From Fomitopsis serialis (taxonomy: Eukaryota > Basidiomycota > Agaricomycetes > Polyporales > Fomitopsidaceae): 17,720 bases of DNA. The stretch covers positions 1 to 17,720 of the forward strand of contig NW_025955628.1 in assembly GCF_022376445.1 (NCBI RefSeq), read 5' to 3'. The position numbers were made by a program, and so were the translations under genes. Numbering within the stretch: position 1 is the first letter of the stretch; the number at the start of each line of letters is the position of its first letter. Positions 9,465 to 17,720 of this stretch are shown here, piece after piece. The notes under the pieces are model-generated. The model made no database searches. It saw only the letters and a program-made list of their open reading frames with translations, and had not been told where the DNA came from.

Positions 9465-10093
9465 TTTGCCATCTAAGTTCAGCAAAATCCGAGATCGTCT
9501 TACTGTAAAAGTGATGCATTGAAGGAATACTACACAAGATCTGCTCAACTGGGCCGCCCTTACACCGAGCGTCCTATTTGACTCATAGCCATATGTCCTT
9601 AGGCTCTGGCGACAGCGTGCATCCCCTTCTGCTGCCAACACCACGTCGCATATCACCGTGTTAGACGCGTGTATGGTCGGTTTAACGCTGTATGCGCCTC
9701 ATTCATATCAGATGGGCATATATAGCCACTGAATCGAGGGCCACACACGGCGAGCTCCGGGAACATTCTAGCGTCTCGACGATGACAATGGCCTTCGCGA
9801 TGTCGCTATCGGACTGAGCAACGCGAAGTAGACCTTGGTAACGTTCCTTCCTTGACGTTTTCGTTAGTAGCCCTGACGCGGGCGCCATTATAGTTCGTTG
9901 AATCGAGTTAGCCAGCTGTTCCAGAGAACAAACCTCGCCGGCGTTCAAACACGTAAGTTCGTTCTTTAGTGGAGGTCTGGCCGCATCTAACAAATATAAG
10001 GGTCGCCGCCTCGACTCGGACGCACGGCGGAAGCTCCATTTAGGCCGTGGGCTTCGCCTTCGCTGTAGACACGTTCAGTGGTAAGATTGGTAC
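9465..10093. other. No recognisable gene
   Basis: I see nothing convincing here. The longest open frame is 9993..9703 on the minus strand (96 aa, starting MLDAARPPLKNEL). It has no family I recognise and no clear splice partners. Confidence 0.4.
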
Positions 10094-10117
10094 TGGATGC
10101 GTTTCCGTAAGGATTTA
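10094..10117 (+). repeat. Left copy of a 24-bp inverted repeat
   Basis: The 24-mer starts TGGATGCGTTTCCGTAAGG and recurs in perfect inverted orientation at 12294-12317. Weaker similarity continues inward: CTCTAA occurs at the same offset of 16 bases on both arms. Patchy similarity also continues outward, in the segment GGGCTTCGCCTT near 10049. It may be the end of an old, degraded DNA element. Confidence 0.6.
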
Positions 10118-10342
10118 GATGCGGTTTGATGGCTCTAAACCTCTAATGAGCTGGAAGAAGCGCCCGTGAGGCCCGCCGTAAACAGGTTGAGCATGAATAT
10201 CCTGAAGTCCGATAACTGCAATAGGAAAGGCGGCCGTGATGCCGGCAGCGGCGTTGGGATCAAGATAACGGGAAATATATTTTGCTGCAGGCGCGCAAAT
10301 GTCTAGCTCTGAAACGTCGTGAACGCTGCTCTAACCACGACG

Positions 10343-10376
10343 ATCAAGCAAGGGGGTTCGGACCCCCTTGCTTGAT
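10343..10376. repeat. Perfect 15-bp hairpin
   Basis: ATCAAGCAAGGGGGT (10343-10357) is followed by the loop TCGG and its exact complement (10362-10376). It superficially resembles a tRNA T-arm, but no D or anticodon arms are present. Its function is unknown. It lies inside the interval bounded by the 24-bp inverted repeats. Confidence 0.75.
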
Positions 10377-10774
10377 GCGACATCTAGAGTCGATTGTAGG
10401 AGGTGGTAGGAGGCTTCACTGTGTGTCGGCATTTGCCGGATTACCTTTTCCGGTGTTGCTGGGTGTTGGATCGTGGCAGAGACTGCGTACTGTGCTTCGT
10501 TTTTTGTATGCGCGTCACAATTGAAAAATGTCTGATATGGTGAGTGATCACTACAGTTGGTTCATCCTCTGGGTAGCAAGCCGAGGGAAGACCTACACAG
10601 GCCTGACCTCACGATATACGCACTACACCGAGTAGTATCAATGTGGCATAACACTACCTAGTTTGCCTTTGCTAAGTATGTACTTGAACACAAAGTGAAT
10701 GTGAGTAGCTGTCAAATGCCTTGATACACGAAGAGCACCACATTGACCTTGCTCGAATATATTATAAAGTGTTC

Positions 10775-11200
10775 TTGCCCGCTCGCGCTCTTGGTAGCTC
10801 GCACCCGCCCGTCCGCTCTCACCTAGACGGCTGCCACCACACGCCCGCCCGTCTGCCCTTGCCCTCTGGCTACTTAGCTCGCCTGCCTGCTCACTCGCCC
10901 ACTCGTTTGATGGCCCGGCCAGCCGGCCTCGCCTCCTCGCCCGCTTGCCCTCGCGCTCTCGCTTATGTACCGCCCGCTTGCCCGCCCACACGCTCGCCCT
11001 CCCTCTCGCCCTCGGCCCGCCTCACCCTCTCTCGCCCGTGATCTCATCCACCCGCTTGGCCGGCCGCCCACCTGTTCACCAATTCGCCCACGCGATTGGC
11101 CACTTGCCCGCGCACCTGCTCGCTCGGGCTCATGCTCTCCTACTTGCCCGTGGACCCGCGCACCTGCCTTCACGCGTGCGGAGCCCGTGCCCTCGCTGGC
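10775..11200. repeat. C-rich degenerate repeat tract
   Basis: The plus strand is dominated by variants of GCCCGCTCGCCC and CTCGCCT with strong C-over-G skew. It is built from irregular 4-12-nt units rather than a fixed tandem period. Long open frames across it are by-products of the composition (Ala/Arg/Pro runs). A similar tract is present at 17545-17720. Confidence 0.65.
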
Positions 11201-12293
11201 GGGTGTGCACTTGGGCAGGTAAGGTTACAGGTCGAGCTTCCTAGCCCGGTCTCCGGCAGAGTGGAAACAGCTTTTCGCCCCTGCCACCGATCCCACCACA
11301 AGTCATGCAACAGGCGCTCAAAACCTATAGTAATGCTCACGGTGTTAGGGCTCTTGAACAGGGCCTGAAGGCCTGACGGACTCAGGCCTTCCGGGAGGCG
11401 TATAAGGGGGAGCTGGATCGCGATCCGCACTTGTTCACGCGTCGTAGCCTGAGAGTAGCCGCCCAGTAGATTACGGAAGTCCATATTCATGCTTGCACGT
11501 ACCGCGTACTTCGAATGGACGCTCACGGTGACTCAGGGTCTTTCACTTTCATCTGCACGTTCGCCTCCTCTCTCTCGCGCGTCCTCCGCCCATGCCTGGC
11601 TTTGCCACCCCCGGGCTTGTACATAGAGGTACGTTCTCTCTTCGAGTCCGTCTCTCGCTGACGGAGTCTCTGGCTGCCGTCTCCCTGTAGGGACGCGTCG
11701 TCGACTTCTACCGCAGTCACTGGGCTTTCCCACTGACTGTGACGCCCTCTCCTCCTCGCGCCTTTTCAGTCTGATCATCGACGTTCTACATCCGGAGACG
11801 GGAATCGCCCCTCTCTGTACGCGCGCGAGGTTCGCACTGCTCGACGGGCGCCTCGGCGGACCCCTCGTGAACATCGAGGCCGCACACACGGACGTTAGAG
11901 TCTGTGCGCTGGTCGTTCACTGTGCAGAGACAGTGGCAACAACTTGGAGGCTTCAAAATGACATCGTTCTGATTCAGATGTTGTCGAATACCAGTCATTC
12001 CTCGTGTGATGAATGATTATATAGGCACAGCACTTACATGCAGTGACTGAATAGTTGCCAAAGTCCTCGATGGCTCGAAGTGACTGTATAAGTACTCGCA
12101 GCTCCTTGTAAGTTGTACCATCGCGCAGATACCTTCTCTTCGCGGTGCGGGGCACACCAGTATGCAAGGGAAGCCACGTTAGCAGGTGCAGGATACGTGT
12201 CTTGGCTTCTAAACATGTGTTACGGATTTGGAGGAAGGCTCTAAAACACGTTCAGGCTCCGCCTGAAGCCAGTTAGAGTGAATGAGACGTCCG
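11201..12293. other. Gene-poor stretch with one possible coding segment
   Basis: A minus-strand frame at about 11490-11200 has a fairly protein-like stretch (MDFRNLLGGYSQATTREQV, then LPEGLSPSGLQALFKSP). A perfect hairpin lies inside it. On the plus strand, 11780-11980 has another protein-like stretch (ALLDGRLGGPLVNIEAAHTD). Neither can be joined into a convincing gene and I recognise no family. A small hairpin, TTCAGGC-TCC-GCCTGAA, sits at 12251-12267. Confidence 0.3.
11367..11391. repeat. Perfect 10-bp hairpin
   Basis: GAAGGCCTGA (11367-11376), loop CGGAC, TCAGGCCTTC (11382-11391). It falls within a minus-strand open frame, where the same bases read Glu-Gly-Leu-Ser-Pro-Ser-Gly-Leu. Confidence 0.7.
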
Positions 12294-12317
12294 TAAATCC
12301 TTACGGAAACGCATCCA
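12294..12317 (-). repeat. Right copy of a 24-bp inverted repeat
   Basis: Perfect inverted partner of 10094-10117. No matching direct duplication was found immediately outside the two copies. They may therefore be internal parts of longer, degraded ends. Confidence 0.6.
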
Positions 12318-13828
12318 CTTCGTAGAGCAAGGCGGCCCGTGCATGTTCAACATAGCAGGACCCCGTATTCTACTGATACCCCGACTCCGGCGCTCTAGCC
12401 CCGAGCCTGAGTCAGAGTCAGAGCCGCCTGAGGTATGTAAACGCCGCCCTGTAACTTGCCGTTGTCGTGACCATTAAGACAGAATTCACTATCCTCTGAC
12501 AGATGCGTGCAGTGCAGCCTCTTGGACGGTGTGTAGCCACTCAGTCACGGATTCAACATGAAGGCTGATATGCAGGTGCGTGAGCAACACCGAGCGCTTC
12601 AGCTAGCACAATGCAAAAACACTTCTCCATTGGAAAGTCCACTACACCGCGACCATCCTGGGGTAGCCGTCGTTCAGGTGAGAATAATTACTCTTCCAAA
12701 ACAATACAGTCACACACGTAGTATCCAGAGCCAAATTCCAAACCATGCCTTGACCAGCTCGCGCAGTCCTGTCAAGCGTTGCTCGGGCCCTCTAGCAAGC
12801 GAAAGGCGTCACCAACCGTTACTTGACGTCAATTCATAGAACGCCCAAGGAGCTAGGACCGTTATGCGGGTTCACTCGATGTCGCATACAAACTCGGCAC
12901 CCTTTTCCAATATGCAGCGCGCCAGAAGAGTCATCGAATCCTTCGGAGTAGTACGGCATTGCCCACGGACCTCAAGCTAACTTCTGACAGTAAGCACGGT
13001 GATGGGTGTCCAAACCTTACGGGGCGTTGGTTTAGCGGCGCCCAAGCCATGCGTAGGCTGGTGTTTTTCCGGCTATTGTTGACGCGATGCAATGGCTTTT
13101 GCCTTCTGTGGGTAGTGCGGTAGCGTCTGACGCTGCCGTATCGTAATGATGCATCCGTGCGCTTGGTGCTAACAGTATGTTCGTCTATTCAGACCCGCGC
13201 CTTCATCCCATGGTCATGCGTGACGCTGTTAGCTTTAGGGACTAGCAAACGCGTCGTGCTCCTGTCCCTTAGCAGCTCGATGACAAGCGCTGCGACTCCC
13301 CATTGCAAGCGCCAGATCTCGCCGTCTCTTCACTGCCTCCTAACTCGTGGTAAGCCTCGTTAACATTTTCTAGTCGTACTGGAATCTCACCATCATCTTT
13401 ACAGCTACACGAGTGCTGCCAGTGACCGTGAGGTGTCTAGCTACCAGCCAGGGTTTGTTCAGGCCACCATGGGAGCGATAGGCGTCTGGCATTCCACGAT
13501 CGTTGGCGCTTCAATCTCAGCGACACGACAGGGATCTTCAGAAGGCCTCCTCGATCGGCAACAGGAGATTGGAGATCCAGCAAGGATCTCGGTATTACTC
13601 GGATTCGGACTCGGGCTCGGACTCTGAGCCTGCGAGCGGCTGGCGTGCGTTTCGATATCACTGCCAGTGGCCTGGCTTACGAGATGACGTGCGCATTGTG
13701 CAGTGCTATATCCTAAAAAGAACTTAGTTGCAGGTGCTTTGAGCAAGGCCGGGCACTACAAATGGGGACCCAGAACAAGGTTGGACAGATCTTGTAACGC
13801 TGAGACAAGAATAGCCGTCGTCGATTAA
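12318..13828. other. Gene-poor stretch with acidic coding scraps and short repeats
   Basis: No complete gene is recognisable. On the plus strand, 12390-12431 reads RRSSPEPESESEPPE straight into a GTATGT donor, with a possible acceptor CTCTGACAG at 12502. At 13598-13627 five 6-bp units (CTCGGA and variants) encode YSDSDSGSDSEP. A quasi-palindrome lies at 13118-13138 (CGGTAGCGTC, one centre base, then its complement with one mismatch). The acidic Ser-rich stretches resemble disordered linkers of fungal nuclear or transposon proteins, but that is only an impression. Confidence 0.35.
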
Positions 13829-14457
13829 TTGCCCTTGATAGCACGCCGGTCTGAATACTTTACAGATGCCACGCACTATACGCGCAATGGACCTTCAATT
13901 GAACTCCGAGACAGCGACGTGGCTATAGACAAGATCAACGTCTTACGTTGTGACAAGGCACCGCTCCTACCCGGTGACAAGCTGTCCAATTCCAAGGGTT
14001 CCCTGGTACGCTATCACCAAATCTCATCCATTGCCTCTTGCATGTTCGCAGGCGCAGCCATTCTGCGCGTGTGGCCAAACTGCCCGCTTTGTCAAAACAC
14101 CGTCCCGTCACGGTCCAATCATTCAACGGGTCGGGCCGGCGTATCTATGCATGTTCCATCCTTTCCAGCGACCACTCACTCGCGCTGTGTATGTCTGTAC
14201 GAAACTGGAAGCCACAGTAAGCATATCGGTATGTACTCCGCCGCTCTTTGTCCCATACATGGCAACACTGACGCCGCCCGCGATGGCCACTCCGCGACGA
14301 GTATAATTTCGAGCACACCGAGGCTTCCATCGGGTAATGGTCCGTGAACACCATGCATTATGTCTTACACAGCCCTTTCTACAACATCATCCATGCCGTC
14401 CACTCAGCGCCGATACGCGCGTACGCAGCAGCGTTGCGGAATTCAAAGTAGAACTGC
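13829..14457 (+). other. Unresolved spliced coding signal, hypothetical
   Basis: Several open frames overlap here. The most protein-like is at about 14043-14217: HRPVTVQSFNGSGRRIYACS, then ILSSDHSLALCMSVRNWKP. It ends at a GTAAGC donor. An acceptor, CTTACACAG, near 14370 resumes the frame as PFYNIIHAVHSAPIRAYAAA and stops at about 14450. The implied intron is about 150 bp, longer than any other intron in the window. A further possible intron lies at about 14008-14052 (GTACGC to TTCGCAG). I do not recognise the protein. It may be a pseudogene remnant. Confidence 0.25.
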
Positions 14458-14805
14458 AGTAGAGGACAAGGAGTATTGTAATCAGCGTACGGAGCTCTTG
14501 AGCATCAAACACGGCCTGCCGCCAGACGATGTCTCCTGCGCCAATGCTACCTGCGGAACGAGTATCAGCGTACACGCATCTTCCTAGCGCGTCGTCGTGA
14601 TTGCTACTGTACTATATTGTGGCAGGGAAGTTTGAAGCTGTACGCACACTGTTACACACCCTTGACTGGCACAATAACTGATACATCGACTGAGCTATAG
14701 TTACGATATACACATACAACGGCAACATCTGACGAAACTTTGTGTCAACGAGCATCCTATTCGAGAGCACTCCAATACATACCAGCTGAGCATTTCGCCG
14801 ACTCG

Positions 14806-16475
14806 TCAAAAATTGCGCTCCTCCATTTGTTTTCTCGCCTGCGTCCTCATGACCTGGAAAGCCTGGAGCTGATCGCACACTCGAGCCAGCGACGGAAGTC
14901 CACCACGAAGCCGTTCGTATAACTCTCGCAACGCCTTTATGTCGAGGAAAGGGAACAGACGGTCAAGGAAGAGTGCGACGTCCATCACGTCGATCTCCTG
15001 ACGGTCTGAAATGCTCTCGCCGATACCGAGGAAATCGAGATGGTGTGACAGGCTCGGGTATGTGTCGAGGCCCGCCGCGAACGTCAAGTCCATGGACGAG
15101 ACGTATAGCATGCGCAGGTGTGGGCATGACCTCGCGATGCGCGGTAGACAGTCTAGAGTGGGTCTCGCCATGACCACATCTCCTGCAGTCTTCCATCGAA
15201 TGCGCAGCGAGACGATATTTGCCCAGGAGGAAGTGATTGCACAGAGGTCCTCATCGGATACAGCGATTCGCGATGGTATAAATAGATAGACGGTGTGTAG
15301 ATTGCGGAGCCCAAACAACAGTGGGAGAGGGTGCAAAGACGGACTAGCATCGCCGTGGGTTGACTCCAGGGGTAGGTTAGATAGCGTGAGCTTGTGCAGC
15401 GACACACTGAAGTGAGACTTGATTGTGCTCAGCAAGTCAGTGGCGGTTTGAGGGTCGCAGGAATATGGTGTTCTGATCTCGACCTCTATTTCGCATAGGG
15501 TGGCATCCGACGTCGCAAAACCCATAAGGACGCGACAGATGGATCGAGGATCGCCTTCAATGCGAACAGCCTTGAGACCACGGAATCCGTGAAGTTCCTG
15601 GACAACATCCTGGCCAAGCTCAGAGGCGTCCCTTAGGTGGAGCCGGGTCAGATTGTCCAAGGAAGAAAGTGCTCCTAGACCATGTGTGTACTGACTTGGC
15701 TGTCCGGTTATGGCCACTTCCCGCAGACCACCACATTTGCCGAAGGGAACGAAGTAGTAGGGGGTGGCATACGACATCACCGTCAATGTTTCGAGACCTG
15801 GCGCGGCGGTAGCCACCTGCTCGCACAACGTCTCGTAAAGGAATTTGCGTGTGACTCCATCGATGTTCTCGGTGACTGTGTTCACATCATCGAAGAAACG
15901 GAAGTACAGGGATCGGAGTGAGGGCGAGACGAAGTAGAGAACATCGTGATCGGCCAGGTCGTCGTGTCTCCAGCTTAGCGTTCGGAGTCGTGGCAATAGC
16001 GGTTGGTGGCCCAGTGCCCTGTACAAGGAGAGTAGGACGGATGGATGGATCGGCTGAGACTCGGAATACTCGCGGTCTATATGGAGAGTGATGATCCTCT
16101 GCGCGTATAGCTGGAAACGATGTAAGTCCTCGGAACTCAGCCTGCCGAACAGGATCTTGTCGGCTTGTCAATGATGTGGCTAAAGTAATAGGATGTAGGA
16201 GGGCTCACATAGTCGGAAGTACGGTCACGGTGGTCGTGAAGAACGGTTGCCCGCTGGAAGGCCGGTAGAACCTTGAACAAAGGATGTAGGTCGTCCATGC
16301 TGCTCCAGAGAACATCCAAGGCGAACTCGTGGACGAACTTGTTAACGCGGGCGCATGATGCCAGCGTTTCCCGCTTTTCAGGGTTCGAGTATTGTTCAAA
16401 AAACGGATCGGGGTATAGATGATTGAGTGTTTCCCCAAGTATGTCTCCAATCTGAAAGGCCCTGGATGCAGCCAT
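14806..16475 (-). CDS. F-box/leucine-rich-repeat-like protein
   Basis: Two exons, 16475..16209 and 16155..14806, with a 53-bp GT-AG intron; 538 aa. Residues 4-60 resemble a fungal F-box: IGDILGETLNHLYPDPFF, then TLASCARVNKFVHEFALDVLW. The LSSEDLHRFQLYAQRI segment after the intron is typical of the large mushroom family of F-box-like proteins. The rest is a series of degenerate leucine-rich segments (PRLRTLSWRHDDL, SPSLRSLYFRFFDD, GLETLTVMS, NLTRLHLRD, LRNLHTVYLF, CPHLRMLYVSS). Such proteins are thought to act as substrate receptors of SCF ubiquitin ligases, with no substrate predictable here. ATG 16473-16475 is the first Met before the F-box. The upstream TTG in frame is not used. The C-terminus is basic and uninformative. 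Confidence 0.75.
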
Positions 16476-17544
16476 GTTGCAGAAGAGCAATCCTAGAGAA
16501 CGCAGAAAGTAGTAGCTAGGAGAGGGATATGTCTACGCAGCCGCCGATCGATCGCAACCGCGCAGAACCGCGCATGCTTCCGGCTTGTGCGCCTCGATGC
16601 CTGATCTTGCCGAACACCGTATGCTACTCTTATGTCTGTTCGAGTAGGAGCTGGTGGACGTAGTGGATCGCAGGCGGAACCTCAAGTGTGTGGCTGAGCT
16701 TGTGGCGGGTGCGTCTGTGGCGGAAGCAAATATTGCATTGTTCTCGTCGCGTACTACTACTAGGTCGCCGTCTTTTGCACTGCTCGTCCTCAGCTTGAAG
16801 ATAGCGACTTACACCGCTATCTACCGTTTCTTTCCGCGAGGAGACGTCCTTCAGCTAAAGGTTCGAAGGTTCACCCCTTGCGCGTTCTAACAGTGTTCTT
16901 GATGTCCCGTTGCGCGACGACTCCGGACACGAGCACGCAGACAAGGATGCGTGAAGGTTTTCTCGCTCGTCCATCGAGCGCGGCATGCTCAAGAAGGCGA
17001 CGCACGCACTTGAGTGAGCGTTGTGTGCGCGACAAGTAGCGATTCAAAGGTCTGTCCCTCGCCGCCCGTCTGCGACCTAGCGCACTTTACAGTCTGGATA
17101 GTTCATCAAGCGAGTTTGGCGTGTAGCGGAGTCACTGGAACGGCGTGTTTCACAAGCTCGCCATTCGGTTTGTCCTCCATCTATCGCCCGAGCCTCTGGT
17201 CCTTCCCACCCACACTTTCTCGTGTGCACCTACTCGGCATGCCCTCTTCTGGATTCTCGCTTGCCTCGGTATGTGTCTGCGTCTGGAACACTGGCTGGTA
17301 GCTGACTCTGAGATCAATTGCTGGACCGACAAGGCGGCACCTCCTGGCGGCGTGCAGCTCTAGCGACACACTGTCCGGCCGCGCGAAATCAGCCACCATA
17401 GTGAAAGTCGAGCTTCGGGTACAAGATGTCAATGACCGTAGTGTGCACGGGATGAAGCCTAGGGGGGAACTGCCAAGGAAGAAGGGATGGCGAAGGTAAG
17501 TACAGCAAATTCGAAGCTTCGAAGCCGAAGTACGCCCCTGCAAG
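16476..17544. other. No recognisable gene
   Basis: Contains a hairpin at 16799-16822 (AGATAGCG / CGCTATCT). A short plus-strand stretch at about 17402-17503 is open in one frame (KVELRVQDVNDRSVHGMKPR, continuing to KKGWR) and runs into a consensus donor GTAAGT at 17504, so an exon there is possible. Nothing identifies it. A minus-strand frame covers 17705-17181 but looks compositional. Confidence 0.35.
17510..17523. repeat. 14-bp perfect palindrome
   Basis: TTCGAAGCTTCGAA is its own reverse complement. It lies a few bases after the possible donor GTAAGT at 17504, and its significance is unknown. Confidence 0.6.
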
Positions 17545-17720
17545 CGACCGTTAACCCGCAAACTCATCTGTCTGCCCGCACGCGCGTCCACTCGCCCATT
17601 TAAATGCTCGTGCGCCAATCCGAACGCTGTCCCGCACGTTCGCCCGCTCGCACACAGTCGCTTACCTATCCTTGTGCTCAACGGCTTGGGCGCCCGCTCG
17701 CCCACGCGCTTGGTTGCCCG
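17545..17720. repeat. C-rich degenerate repeat tract, runs off the window
   Basis: It has the same style as 10775-11200: irregular CGCCCGCTCGCCC, TCGCCC and CGCACG units with C excess on the plus strand. It continues past the right edge. Confidence 0.5.

Noticed and set aside
10343..10376. tRNA T-arm (GGTTCGGACC-like)
   Set aside because: The stem extends to 15 bp with both halves adjacent, leaving no room for D and anticodon arms.
10775..11200. Overlapping long open frames on both strands as genes
   Set aside because: They are by-products of C-rich repetitive DNA without stop codons, with Ala/Arg/Pro-biased products and no domains.
17181..17705. 174-aa minus-strand frame at the right end
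   Set aside because: It has no recognisable motif, partly overlaps the C-rich tract and conflicts with a better donor-bearing stretch on the other strand.

Overview
The window looks like nuclear DNA of a filamentous basidiomycete, most likely an Agaricomycete. The genes have many short GT-AG introns of about 45-71 bp. The protein families are a Hrd1-type tail, an Aim41/YqeY mitochondrial protein, a DUF6589 protein and a mushroom-type F-box/leucine-rich protein. No bacterial operon signals are seen.

Left (1-2020): the 3' end of a gene with a Hrd1/synoviolin-like C-terminal helix runs rightward and stops at 940. It converges on a complete five-exon AIM41-like gene on the minus strand (1927 to 1118).

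Centre (2021-9179): this is the main discovery. A 7,143-bp DNA segment (2029-9171) is flanked by a perfect 8-bp direct repeat, GAGACACT. It is bounded by inverted ends starting TAG(G/A)CTCG, and each end holds a 28-bp perfect inverted repeat further in. Inside are only two genes, transcribed divergently from a gap of about 190 bp. One is a five-exon RecQ-like helicase (minus strand), the other a four-exon DUF6589 protein (plus strand). The simplest reading is an intact-looking cut-and-paste-type transposon in which the DUF6589 protein is the candidate transposase and the helicase an accessory factor. It landed 94 bp upstream of the AIM41 start codon.

Right of the element (9180-14805): about 5.6 kb without a gene I can recognise. 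It contains a weak first-exon candidate, an inverted pair of 24-bp repeats about 2.2 kb apart, strong hairpins, a pyrimidine-rich degenerate repeat tract and scraps of spliced coding signal. It looks like decayed or repeat-rich accessory sequence.

Right end (14806-17720): a two-exon F-box/LRR-like gene on the minus strand, then about 1 kb without a recognisable gene, then a second C-rich degenerate repeat tract running off the window.
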